Source of the DNA: Zygnema cylindricum
Lineage: Eukaryota; Streptophyta; Zygnematophyceae; Zygnematales; Zygnemataceae
Direction of reading: 5' to 3'
DNA: 64,000 nt
NCBI GenBank assembly: GCA_037447655.1
Contig: JBBHKE010001934.1
Span: forward strand, 65,121 to 129,120
Shown: positions 1 through 10,258 of the stretch, piece after piece
How positions within the stretch are numbered: the first letter of the stretch is position 1
Layout of the letters: each line of letters starts with the position of its first letter
Position numbers and translations under genes: made by a program
Notes under the pieces: model-generated
The model's database searches: none
Seen by the model: the letters and a program-made list of their open reading frames with translations, nothing else
Told to the model about the DNA's origin: nothing

Positions 1-1358
1 AAAGTATTGTTGTCCTTAGCTGCAATTGAGAATATGGAATTGCATCAAATGGATGTTAAAACTGCCTTCTTGCATGGAGACCTAAAGGAAGTAATCTATA
101 GAAAACAACCTGAAGGTTATGTAGAAAAAGGAAAGGAAAATCTAGTCTGTAAACTGTTGAAATCATTGTATGGATTGAAACAGGTTCCACGACAGTGGAA
201 TTTGAAGTTGGATGAGTTTCTTACTAGCTTGGGCTTTACAAGGATCAGCTCAGATCACTCTGTTTATGACATGGAAGGAGATGATGGTGTGATTTATGTA
301 GCAGTGTATGTAGATGATCTATTGCTAATCAACAAATCATTGAATGAGATAAATAAGATAAAAGTAGCTCTGAATGCCAGGTTTAAAATGAAAGACTAAG
401 GTGAAGCTAAGTATATTCTAGATATTGAAGTAGAAAGAGATAGGAGTCAAAGAGTTATTTACCTCACTCAGAGAGAGGCCATTGGAAATGTACTTGAAAG
501 ATTTGGCATGGCAGATGCAAAGGGAGTGCCACTCCGATGGAGTTCAGGCAAAAAGTAGAAGGAAACGAGACAGATGGAGGAATGACTCTCGAAGATGATA
601 TGGAACCAGGGGAGTCAAACTTCATGTCCACGATTCCCTACGGACAAATTGTTGCGAGTCTTATCTACTTTATAAACTACACTCGTTTAGACATTGCAGC
701 GGCTGTTGGAGCTCTGAGTTGAAGTCTTCAGAATCCGGAAAAATTAGATTGGGAGGCAACAAAACGAGTTCTGAGATATCTTGTAGGAACACGAGATCTG
801 CGACTGTCTCTTCGAGGAGATGAAGTGAAGATCAACACCTAGAGCGATGCGAGTTATGGTGATATGCCAAGCCGACGTTCTACCAGTGAATTCATTCTGA
901 AGATCGGTAATAGTACTTGTTGCTGGACAAGCAAGCTCCAAAAGGTGACTGCTCAGTCAACCATGGAAGTTGAATACATGGCAGCTAGCTCAGCTGTTAA
1001 GGAACTTCTTTCGGTAAAGTCTATTTTACAAGAACTGAAATTTATGCAGTCTGGTCCTCAAGTCATTTGGTGTGACAATCAAGCTGCTATTGCTATTGTT
1101 TCTAATCTTAGTCATCAAAAGCAAGCATATTGACATAAAGTTACACTTTGTAAGGGAAAAGGTGATGGGCAGAATTCTGAAACTCAGCTACTTACCTGAT
1201 GAGAAAATGTTGGCAGATATGATAACAAAACCCTTACCTGCCTCAAATTGAAATTTTGTAGAGAGGGATGTGGTCTAAGTGGTTAGTAGAGTCTAAATAT
1301 TTATGGTAGTGTTGTTTTGAAAGCTTTAGTCCTAACTAAGCTTCATAGGTGAGGGGAG
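1..1358 (+). pseudogene. Copia A1 pol C-terminus (RT-RNase H), cut by window edge
   Basis: This is the end of a Ty1/copia polyprotein. Positions 7-399 encode the reverse transcriptase palm: the copia block around MDVKTAFLHG, then LYGLKQ, then the catalytic YVDD near residue 98. A stop follows KMKD. Homology goes on in shifting frames through the LGEAKY block, the RNase H region (WCDNQAA at about 1068-1090) and the C-terminal HFVREK and ML/ADM-TKPLP blocks up to about 1250. The protein would copy element RNA in a cytoplasmic particle and degrade the RNA strand. At least six stops or frame changes after residue 130 make it a pseudogene. A polypurine tract (gtgaggggag, 1349-1358) directly precedes the LTR. 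The 5' part lies outside the window. Confidence 0.9.
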
Positions 1359-1950
1359 TGTTTTCTTAGTACGTAGAATATTTTGTGAAAGTTTGGTTCA
1401 GTATGTACCAGAGTCAATGTTACAGTGAACAGCGAGGGAGTTCACGGTGTGACACACTTCAAGATACGCGTCGGTAAATGAGACACTCTACAAAGATCCG
1501 TTGATACTATTCAAACTTACCATAAAGACCGAAGTGTCACATAAAAGTTTCATCTTGGATGAAACTTTGAAATGATGAACGGTGAAGATTTGCTGCCAAC
1601 AAAAGGTGGTTATTCGAGACCAAGGTGGTTATTCGAGACCACGTCTGTAATTATCTGACGTGTTTGTACTGTGATGATACTTATCTCTAGTTTGTACAGA
1701 AGCGTGTTTTGTTTGATTAGTGTCTCAGTTCAGATTCTCTTTGTATAACATACCTTGACATATTGAGGTATCCTCTTCTAGATATATACCTTGACATATT
1801 GAGGTATCCTCTTCTAGATAGTAGATATTATTGATGTATGGCTGGTATGCCTCCTTTGCTTAGTTATGGCAGTAAGTGGCTGCAAGCTTTGGGAAAAATA
1901 GATCTTTTAGGTATAAGAATAGAAACTTAGCCATTTCAGAATTAGGAACT
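1359..1950 (+). repeat. LTR of copia A1
   Basis: It starts TGTTTTCTTAG right after the polypurine tract. Its inverted relative at 19365-19911 shares U3 blocks (for example GGTTCAGTATGTACCA) and the region around GTTTGTACAGAAGCGTG. A PBS-like TTGTATCAAAAT at about 1953-1964 follows, 8 of 12 matches to TGGTATCAGAGC. The right end is approximate. Within it, a 46-bp stretch with ACATACCTTGACATATTGAGG is duplicated in tandem at about 1745-1835. A gag start codon lies downstream (2183), so this LTR serves as a 3' LTR for pol on its left and a 5' LTR for gag on its right. Confidence 0.75.
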
Positions 1951-2167
1951 TGTTGTATCAAAATTATGTTGTGACATTTTTTAATATATTTTGACTGAGA
2001 ATATCTCTCATATCTGTTTGCAGATTTTTGTGTAAACTTGCACTTGTGTTCCTTTGTGTATTATTTGCATTATGTTAGATTTGTAGGCCATTTGGTTGCC
2101 TAAATTATCTTTGGCTGTGTTCCAAAGTTGTGTGTATTTTTTTGAGCATCTATGAGAGCTTCTTGCT

Positions 2168-2249
2168 TATCTTAATTCTGTGATGACTACTCCAACATCA
2201 TCTTCATCTATCTTAATTTTGTGATGACTTCTCCCACATCATCTTCATC
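2168..2249 (+). repeat. 41-bp tandem duplication over the gag start codon
   Basis: Two copies, 2168-2208 and 2209-2249, of a unit running from TATCTTAATT to TCTTCATC, differing at a few bases. Each copy holds an ATGACT start context, so the gag reading frame begins twice. The related element A2 (minus, start near 19134) has only one copy, which shows that the extra one arose here. Confidence 0.85.
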
Positions 2250-3340
2250 TTCAGTTGGTGTAGTAGTCACAGAACAACACTTATTAGTGTATATTACTTA
2301 GATACACGTGTAGTATCTTCATTAGTGCAGGGCTCAGTAGATAACTCTGTGAGTATAAAATGTAGGACTTAGTTTTATTTTGATTATCAGCTGAATTTAT
2401 CAAAGTAATGGCAGACTGTTTTTTTGCATCTTTGACCTATCAGTGTGATCACTCTCATTGATATCTGGATATGAAACTTTGTGTGTATGTCCTATGATAT
2501 AGAAACTATATGGTCGTGTAGTTTCATTCTATTCTGATGTTTCTTTAGAATTTTGTGAGAGATTTAATTGGTTAGTTTGATAAGCTGTCAGCTGTTTCTA
2601 GGAAAATTTGGATCTCATAACTTTTGGATTTTTTTGTGGATCAGGCTATAATTTTGAGAAAATATAGATTCTAGTATATACTGCAAATTGGTGCAGTTTG
2701 AGGAGATTCTGTATATTGTGGATTAATCTGTGCCGTCTGAAACTCAGCTGTTTTGGGGTAGTCTGTGGGTGTCTTCCGTGAGTAATCCATGGCTGAAATA
2801 GGCTATGGACAACACTTTTATGTACTTTGGACGGTTCCATAGCGGAAATAAATGCATCTTTGTCAAAGAAATATTTGCAAGCTCATTATATTTTGAAATG
2901 TTTTCTCTCTGAGGAATTGGCTATGTCTTGGATTAAAATGAAAAAGGCACTTCATATCTCGAAATCTCTTAAAAATGATTATGAAAAAGCTAATGTCTAA
3001 GATAAAATTCCTTTGGCTGGTCAAATTTGGGATTATAGATTCACGGGCGGCATAATTGTCGAATATGGTAACATATTTCGATTTGTTATACATGCTCATG
3101 CTTGTGCAGGTGGTACATTTCCTCAATTTCAACATGTTGCATTGCTAATGAGGGGTTTATCTAGTAGTATGAAAGGAGTTTTTGATAAACTCAAACAACA
3201 AGATAAAGCTAGATGAACTTTACAGTTAATATCTTATCTAATACTAGAAGAGGAGGCTACTTCTAAAATTCTCAGTTGAGAGAAGAAAATTGAGGCCTTT
3301 AATACAAATTTTGAGAAAGAGCCTAAATCTAATCAGCAAA
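2183..3340 (+). pseudogene. Copia A1 gag, split by a solo LTR
   Basis: The gag (capsid) N-terminus begins MTTPTSSSS at 2183, matching the start of A2 gag (MITTPASSSSSVG). After about 95 bases the frame is replaced by LTR sequence, and gag homology resumes at about 2850. There KMKKALHISKSLKNDY aligns with the A2 block IKMKKASEIWSSLK, followed by MAGQIWDYRFTGGIIVEYGN and ALLMRGLSSSMKGVFDKL (3013-3216). Stops at about 3000 and 3214 break it. Gag ends at about 3340, where the reversed B1 element begins, so the zinc knuckle and pol are missing. Assignment rests on similarity to A2 within this window. Confidence 0.75.
2285..2814 (+). repeat. Solo LTR of family C (short or U3-truncated)
   Basis: From about 2335 the sequence matches, in inverted orientation, the solo LTRs at 13423-14480 and 57369-59353. 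Shared blocks include GAGTATAA..TGTAG.ACTTAG, GTGTGATCAC, TTTAGAATTTTGTG and the terminal GAGTAATCCATGGCTGAAATAGGC..GGACAACA. It ends with CA at 2814. Flanks cttat (2280-2284) and ctttt (2815-2819) could be a mutated 5-bp target duplication, but the left end is not certain. It interrupts the A1 gag. Confidence 0.65.
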
Positions 3341-3349
3341 AAAAATTGT

Positions 3350-5600
3350 TTAATCAACAGAAAAAAATCAGTTTAATCAAAATCAACATATTATTTCTAT
3401 CCTTTTCTACTTGAATACCCAAAAAATATTTTGCCTCACCGAGGTTTTTCATCTCGAACTGTGAATTTATGGCAACTTTGATTTTGTTGATTTCAGCCAT
3501 TGATTTGCTAATTAACAGTAGATCATCTACATACACCACTATAAACACTATCCCATCCTCACCTTTGAGAACGTAAATAGAATCATCAGAGCATATTCTT
3601 TGAAATCCTAGGAAAGTTTAGAATTCGTCAAGCTTCAGATTCTTTTGCCTGAGGGGCCTGTTTTACACCGTACAAAGATTTTAACAAGTTGCATACTAAG
3701 TGCTCTTTTCTATGCTTTGCATACATTTCAGGTTGTTGTATGTAAATGGTCTCTTCTAGCTCTCCATGCAAGAAGCGTGCATTTTCAACCCATTCTATAG
3801 CAGAACTAATAGTCCAAAATTTTACAACCGGAGAAAATGATTCTTCAATATCAATTCCTTCCTATTTATTATACCCTTTTGCCACAAGCCTATCCTTATA
3901 TCGTTCAATGAGGTTATTGGGATTTAACTTCACCTTGAATACCCATTTGCTGCCGATCTCTTTTTGGTTTGGAGGAAGATCCACAAGCTCCAATGTCTGA
4001 GCTTCTATGATCGGCTTCATTTTGTCGTTTGCTGCCTCGATCTACTGATGTCGTTCTGGTGATGAGAGGGCCTCCTTAATGGTCACAGGCTCCCATGAGG
4101 TGCCAGAGTAGGCAAAGTGGGAGTTTTCTTCCAGCCGGCTACTGGATCGTCTTCCCTCCGGAAATTTTGAGGTTGAAATCGTCGCATCCCTCGCGTTTCT
4201 CTTTTGTCTCTGTGTAGAATCCATAGGATTTGAATTTTGGTCACCTGGCTGAAACTGAACTTGTTGAGGAACATGGTTAAAATCATACACTTGTGTCACC
4301 ACGGAGGTCTTTACATCTGTGTGACAATCTCTTGTTTGCAATCCAAAACGACATATTCCTATACTTTTTGTTGCTTTTGTTGTTCTTTCATTTTAAGTAA
4401 ATCTTTTGAGTCAAGCTCATCCTTTACAATATTATTTCTTACTATAATTTTTTTTTGTTTCTCAAATACAAAAACTTTATTCCTTTTGGAGTGATCATTA
4501 TACCGCAACAAAATACTCGGTTATCCTTTGGTTCCATTTTCCATTTGTCTTTAGATGTATAAATCTGATATATATATATATATAAGTATTTGCTACCAAA
4601 GACCTTAAAATGACTAACATCTAGTTTTCTACCAGTCTAGACCTCGTAAGGAGTAGCCTCTACCAATCTTGACCTTATTCTATTCTTATATAAACAACAC
4701 AATTGATGTTTGTTAAAATTTTGATCCGTCCTATCTCAAGCATGGACATGAGCTTATGTGATGTTCTATTTAGTCTCCTGAAACCCCATTTGTTAATTCA
4801 ATATGGAATACTAGCTGATGTCTTGCCTTATTAGGTGGTTTCAAACTCTTTTGACGTATATTCGCCGATGTTGTCCAATCTGAGTTCCAAAATTGGCAAA
4901 CCATGTAGTTTCTCCACCTAGCTTTGTAGCTTTGGAAGTCGCTGAAGACTTCATTTTTGTCCCTCATGAAATAGAATTTAGAAAACCTCAAAAAATCATC
5001 TGTAAACGTAACCATATATTTTATCCCCCTGGCAGATGGTACCTTTGCAGGGCCGAAAATTTCAAAATGAATTAGTTGCAAAAGTTTAGTGGACCACTCT
5101 TCAGATTCTTGAGGAAATGGTAATCTTTGTATTTTTCCTAGTGCACACCCATCACACGTTTTAGCTCACTGACCTGAAAGAGTGACTCCTTCTAATTTAC
5201 CAGCAAGTATCATTTTTTTCAGACTCTCATAGTTCACATGGCCTAACCTCTTATGCCACAGCTCATCTTAAGACAATGCACCGGAATACAAAACATCATT
5301 TTCTTTCTTATCGGCCATATCCATTCGACACATTTTGCAGGCATCTCTAGTGCTTGTGACCGCAATCTTCCCATTCTTCCAAACAACTTGCCGACCATGT
5401 TTAAAATTGACCTCAAACCCTTTACTTTCTAACAAAGAAATTGAGAACACAATTTTCTTGATATTCGGGACAAAGAGAACATTGTGAAGAGTTCTCTCAA
5501 CTCCCTTTTCTTCTACATCAACTAGCAAGGAGACATCACCTATTGCACGCGTTTGTACACTCATACCACAGACATAGTAGATTTTTTCTCGAGTGTGGAT
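3350..5600 (-). pseudogene. Copia B1 protease-integrase-RT remnant
   Basis: Read on the minus strand from 5600 down, it shows the copia order. 5564-5268 holds the protease end and GAG-pre-integrase start (NVLFVPNIKKIVFSISLLES). 5270-5130 is a decayed zinc-binding block ending in CDGCALGK-like residues. 5081-4440 is the integrase core with TFTDDFLRF; the usual HTDI aspartate motif is degraded to HFEI. 4340-4080 is the linker with RRSSSRLEE. 4080-3354 is the RT, including AVYVDDLLLISKS-like residues and LGEAKYFLGIQVEKD. Numerous stops and shifts prevent expression. Gag and both element ends are missing. The RT end abuts the plus-strand A1 gag at about 3340. Confidence 0.85.
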
Positions 5601-6317
5601 TTCAAATATTTTTAAATAGCCTTATTCCAGCAGATGTGGGCCGACGTTGTTGAATCAATTTTTCATCCAGTGACTTTTGTACACTCCATTGCTCCCACCG
5701 TTGGACTACAAAATTTATGAAACCTCTAGATTGTTATCAACTAGCCCACGTCAAGCCACAACCACTACTGCCCAAAAAGGCAAACTGACAGTTTAACTGC
5801 ACCCTTGTACCGCGTGGACTCTTTTGAGCCTGTAGTAAAATGAATTACTAAAAACGGGTAACTAGTAGATAAGTTATGAGACGGCAAAAAAGTCAATTTT
5901 ACACAAAGCTCTCTAAGTGAGAGGTAGCTAACTACCAACTTTTCCTAATTTGTAAACCCCTCACACAACCCCTATCTACTGAAGTAATAACAAATCACAC
6001 AAGAGTAAAGTACAAAAAGGTACTACGACCCATATCTTTTTTGTACGGCCTGTGTACGATAAGGCCATTGAGTGGACGAGTGTCACCCTTCCACTCGTCC
6101 GTACATTCCCCGAAATTCTTGCAACAAATGTTATCCATCCACGTGGCGCCAAGTCATGGCACGTCCATGAACGCCAAAGTGACCATTCCGCAATCCCGAC
6201 AGTGATGTATGCCGTCAGATTAAAGCCGATATTAAATGTCGGTCGTCGAAACAAATGTCTGATTCATTTGTTTCGTGCGAAATGACATCCGCACTAAACC
6301 TTTTAACTAGTTTTATG
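5601..6317 (-). repeat. Leader and partial 5' LTR of copia B1
   Basis: No coding signal. The stretch matches, in the same orientation, the region 12960-13420 plus 14481-14680 next to the B2 gag: CTCTCTAAGTGAGAGG..CTACCAAC.TTTCC near 5910-5950 and CACGTGGC..CAAGTCATGGCAC near 6138. It is therefore LTR-B and leader of the minus-strand element. It ends where a plus-strand LTR-B starts at 6318, so two LTRs of one family lie head to head. Confidence 0.55.
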
Positions 6318-7367
6318 TGTTTAAATGTGTGTATTTTCTAGGCATGTATTTGTCTAGTATTTGTAAAATGGTCTGTCTAGGTTCCTCCATACTTGTCGTA
6401 GTCATTAGAGAACAAAGATAGCCATGGCTGCCTAGATAGCCAAGGAGGCAAGAAAGAGGGGAGAACTGTGAGATACAAAGGTGTAGCAAAACGACATGGA
6501 GCGACTAGGATTTGATCCTGGTCCATTTCGACTACCTCCGTACAAATATAGGAATACGCCTTATCTGTTGGAGGATGATGTTGTCGTTGAATAGATGTGG
6601 TTTTGAAAAGTATTTAATAATGTTTCCGACGGTATCATACATTTGACGACAAAACCGCACAAACTTACATAGAACGGTACCGCACTGAAGTAATAAGCGT
6701 CGTACGAAACACATGTCAAAGACATTTGATTCAACGGACGTCATTGAAAGTACGAATTTGAATCCGATGGCTCACGGAAAAGCCAGGTTAACAAAGTAAC
6801 GATTTGGCAATTTTGTGGATGCGACATCACCGGATGACACGTAGCGACGTGTGGTGGGAACGCGTATTTTACGAAGATTGGAATGACAGTTTACAAAGTG
6901 ACAGGCTTCAACCGAATGGCCATGCCCTACTATGGCCGTAAAAGAAGTACATCGGCACATCTACCTTCTTGTACTCTACACTAGTTTTAGTGGTGCCGTA
7001 CTTCCGTAATAGGGGGTTTAGTGTGGGGATTTAGGACTTAGAATATTTCGGTAGGTGGCCGCCTCTCTCCCAAAGAGCATTTGTATAAATGGGCAAACTT
7101 TGCCATTTAATATCAACTCACTCGGTTGACCAAATTGAATGATTCTTTTTGCTGCGGACTCAAGGGAATCCATGCAACAAATGGGTGTAGTTGGTCAGAG
7201 TTTTGGCATGCCGAGGTGGCTGCATTTCTAAGGGAAAGTCAAAGTGGGTGAATGTGTCTAAAGCTCATGTTCTAACATTGCATTCTGTGGTGGAATTGAG
7301 CACACAGAAAGTCTTATTTCATAAGGGTGAAGCTATAATGGGTTTTTGATTGTCAAGGGGTTAGTCA
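6318..7367 (+). repeat. 5' LTR of the pol-less copia B element
   Basis: It begins TGTTTAAATGTGTGTATTTTCTAGG and is repeated directly at 10259-11304 with scattered substitutions. Shared landmarks are GACATGGAGCGACTAGG, GATGATGTTGTCGTTGAATAG, ATCGGCACATCTACCTTC and a TATA-like TATAAAT at 7084-7090. A PBS-like TTTATATCGAATTAG (TTTGTATCAACTTAG in the other copy) follows. The right boundary is approximate. Confidence 0.75.
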
Positions 7368-7463
7368 TTTGGGTTTATATCGAATTAGATTCAGCACTAA
7401 CTAGATAAGGTTCTTGAGAGCTGCCTACTCAGAGGACCAATGGAGGTCTCAGAGTTTCAGGTT

Positions 7464-8008
7464 ATGGGCCCACCATCTAGGGTGCCTATGTTTGATGGAA
7501 CAGACTTCTCTTATTGGGAGTTTACAATGGAGGGATTGCTTTTTTAAAAGAAAATATGGAGAATTGTTTTGGGAAAAAGGAGGTGTCCGCCACCGAGCTT
7601 TGGTGGAGCTCACTACGGAGATTCATCTAGGCCTTCCCAGAAAACCAACAAGATTTCAGATGCAACGGAAGGTCAAGGGAAAATCATTGCCATGGAAAGG
7701 GGAAAAGGGTAGAAAGGAAAAGGAGCACTGATGGTGAGGGGAGCTAGGCTCTTGGCTGCAGTTCCACTTGTGGGGATTATAACTAAACCAAAATCTAAAG
7801 AAAATGACAGGAAATTTTGGGATTATAAAAACATTATAGCAAAACATCTCATAATTAGATATAAATTAAAGTCCATAGCTATCACTCTTTTAAATCTAAC
7901 CAAGTCTTCAGAAATTTGGGAAACACTAATTCAGATTTATAAGAGTGAAACTATACAGAGGCAGCAATTAGTAAAACAAGAAATAGAGGGGCCAATCAGA
8001 GTACAACG
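7464..8008 (+). pseudogene. Copia B gag N-terminus
   Basis: Translation starts MGPPSRVPMFDGTDFSYWEF, nearly the same as the B2 gag start on the minus strand at 12899 (MGPPSRVPIFNGTGFIYWES). These are copia capsid N-termini with the typical FDGT-(x)-YWE block. Further on, WDYKNIIAKHLII and SSEIWETLIQIYKSETIQRQQL match the UBN2-type gag core. A stop after GLLF and at least one frame change disrupt it. The frame ends at the inserted LTR at 8009. Confidence 0.8.
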
Positions 8009-8941
8009 TGCTATGTAAGTATATGCGTCTTGTTTGGATTCAGCCAATAGGAGGCCGAAATCTTATGCCCTACGTTACAGAATCTATAACCTTCGGATTA
8101 AAACCCTTCCTATCTACATGTGAATGCATGATCCTCCAAGTAGTTCACGACTTAAAATGGTCCAATCACGTCGATTCCTCAAAATCGACACTCGATTTGT
8201 CTTTCACTTGCGTCGACGGTCATGATGCGAAGTTACGAAAATTGCATAAACAGCGTCGACGGCCGAGATGCTACTCCACGCGAAATGATTAAAATTTGCT
8301 ATCAGCCGGGATTCAAGGGAAATAAATTTTGTACGGTATGACCGCAGGTACGGTCCACTTTGTCGTCGCGCAAATTCCGAAAAATGTAAGTCGTAAGGTC
8401 GACGTGACATGATCGAAGTCACCGTCGGCGAGAATCGCGGAAAATATATATTGTACGGTATGTTTGTTTGTACCGACGTGAATTTGAACATGAGTTGTCG
8501 GCGGAAAATCTAGGAGAAATTAATAAGTACAGTTGACGTGAATCGACCCGATTTATTGTCGTCGGAAATCTCGAAAAATATAAGTCTTATGGTACAAGTC
8601 GTCGCACGAATCCCGGGAACTATATGTAGTACCCTACATCTCGTACGGTCTTGCGAAACCCAAATAACACCCAAATATAAATAAGTGTGGCGGTTGCCCG
8701 TCCTAACACCAAAATATAAACAATTGGAATGGCTGACGAGATGCGACATGACATCCCTTTTTAGTCCTCCCTGTTGAACTAAGGCAGCCATGGCTCAACC
8801 ACCCTCTTTATCCTTTAGTGACTACAACAAGAATGGTAGCTCGAGAGAGGAGGTGGAGGCAGGTTGTCCGCCCTTTTTCTGTCTTTTTATAGTGATTTAT
8901 TTAGACCTAGAAAATACTTTATAAATCTAGAAATTTCAACA
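8009..8941 (-). repeat. Solo LTR of family B inside gag
   Basis: This gap in the gag homology has TG..CA ends: TGCTATGTAAG on the left and TTTCAACA on the right. Flanks caacg (8004-8008) and gaacg (8942-8946) fit a 5-bp target duplication with one change. Its right 160 bp (GACTACAACAAG..GAGAGAGGAGGTGGA..CCTAGAAAATAC) recur at 14905-15177 at the end of B2, and CCTAGAAAATAC is the inverse of the plus-strand LTR-B start. ORFs in it are open by chance. Confidence 0.6.
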
Positions 8942-9020
8942 GAACGATTGTGAATCGCCGAAGCATGATGAGAGGAAAAAAGAAAAAGGTAAACCTTATC
9001 GGAACTTTGGTGGAAAGAGA

Positions 9021-9419
9021 GTGAGAGGAAAAGAAAGGAGAGCTTTGAAAAAAAGGGTTTGCTTCTTTTGTAGGGAACTGGGTCATCTTATGGAGGAATG
9101 CACTTGTTTGGAAGAACTTAGAAGTTGGTATGTGAATGAGGAGGAAGAAAAGGAAGAGGAGAAAGAGGATGAAGATATTTTGGAGATTCTTCACATAGTA
9201 AGAATGGAGAAGAGAGAAAAGCACACAGAAATTCCCCGAAAGCAACAATATCCTTTTGGAGGTATAAGAGAAGTAAATGGAAGGGAGGTAATTGAGGGAG
9301 TTAGACATGATGAGTATGTCAAGAAGTGTAGAAAGTCAGATCTTGAATCTATATTTGAAAAAATGAAAAATAAAAATAAGGATAATAATTTTAAAGATAT
9401 TTTGGAAACAAAAAACTAA
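9021..9419 (+). pseudogene. Copia B gag C-terminus with CCHC zinc knuckle
   Basis: The 130-residue frame contains a complete CCHC nucleic-acid-binding knuckle, CFFCRELGHLMEEC (about residues 14-27), as in copia nucleocapsids. A Glu/Lys-rich stretch follows, then PRKQQYPFGGIRE, which parallels PRRQKCAYGGLKGEAG just before the protease of B2. At that point the B2 sequence goes into WIIDSGAS, but here the frame runs into unrelated Lys/Asp-rich sequence, so the protease is missing. The N-terminal part of gag is cut off by the solo LTR. Confidence 0.75.
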
Positions 9420-9510
9420 TCGGATAAATATACTTCAACGTATTTCAAGGAAAGGGGAGAAGTAAACCTAGAGGGGGGTTTTAAAGTATAGGGGAGAAGA
9501 GGAATATTTA

Positions 9511-9870
9511 ATGAAAGGTTTAGGGGAGGAGAAATATTTATTGGGAATAAAATTAAAAAGTGATAGTGGAAAGAATTCCTTAGGAGAGAGTGAGGAAAGT
9601 TCCAAAAACGAGGTGAGTATCACGGATAAAAATATGAGTTCGAGAGATGTAGACTTTATGGGGAACTTAGTGGAGACTCTAGATTTAAATTTAGGGGCTA
9701 ATGGTTTTGACAACACTAATGGGAGTGATGCAATCTATGAAGGTGTGCCCGTTAAAGGGTTATCATTTGGGCCTGTGTTGCGGATTGGGGATGGGGCTGG
9801 TTGTTTGAACTGCAAGAGGGAATTTGCATTTTGCTCAGATGAAAAAGGGACGAGGTTGATAAAATACTAA
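9511..9870 (+). CDS. Unidentified 119-residue ORF, cargo of the copia B element
   Basis: I do not recognise this protein. It starts MKGLGEEKYLLGIKLKSDSG, has a Ser/Glu/Asn-rich middle, and ends with a Gly-rich stretch with two nearby cysteines (GDGAGCLNCKREFAFC, about residues 92-107). It holds no retroelement motif although it sits where pol should be. It may be the coding part of a captured host transcript or a chance frame. The preceding 90 bases and the following 380 bases are also foreign to the copia relatives in this window. The start is simply the first ATG; the frame is open upstream only to a stop near 9486. Confidence 0.3.
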   Translation: MKGLGEEKYLLGIKLKSDSGKNSLGESEESSKNEVSITDKNMSSRDVDFMGNLVETLDLNLGANGFDNTNGSDAIYEGVPVKGLSFGPVLRIGDGAGCLNCKREFAFCSDEKGTRLIKY

Positions 9871-10258
9871 CGCCATGAGCTCAGCTTTATGAAAAGTAGC
9901 ATGCGACATATAATGTGTGACCAACAAGATACAATGTTTATTTCGGTTCACCCAATACACCTCTTTAAACACGAGGGTATTCACTTAACACTCTATGAAA
10001 GGAAAAGAAAGAAAAAAAAAAAAAGAAAGCCGGACCGTAGCGGCGGCGGAAACCGGCGCGCCTATCACCAAGCAAATAACCTCTCAGAAGCCACACAGGC
10101 AACGCTGGCTGGCCCAAACGAGGTCTTGCCTAGGGCAGCGCAGGCGACTCCTTTAATGCGGACTCTACGTGTTTTGAGCAAAATTGACCAGGAAGCGTGG
10201 AAAAAAATTTTTTTTTTTTTTTGGGTTGAGAGTAAAGTATACTAGAAAATAAGAGGAG
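9871..10258 (+). other. Non-coding cargo tail and polypurine tract
   Basis: Unlike the AT-rich surroundings, this stretch has a GC-rich core (about 10030-10150, with CGGCGGCGGAAACCGGCGCG) between an A-rich run (10008-10027) and a T run (10208-10222). It ends with AAATAAGAGGAG, a polypurine tract next to the LTR start at 10259. A 118-residue open frame (9889-10245) crosses it but has no recognisable content. Confidence 0.45.

Noticed and set aside
6495-6530. tRNA-like words (GGATTTGATCCTGGTCC) in the LTRs
   Set aside because: No cloverleaf can be drawn: the acceptor and D arms are missing. The word is simply a conserved part of LTR family B (also at 10445).
6052-6960. Small frames on both strands, including a repeated MCRCTSFTAIV start at 6960 and 10898
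   Set aside because: The repetition is explained by the two direct LTR copies, in which the frames occur at equivalent positions with no conserved-protein pattern of substitution visible.
8204-8791. Minus-strand frames of 95 and 93 codons
   Set aside because: They lie inside an LTR bounded by TG..CA and have no recognisable protein content.
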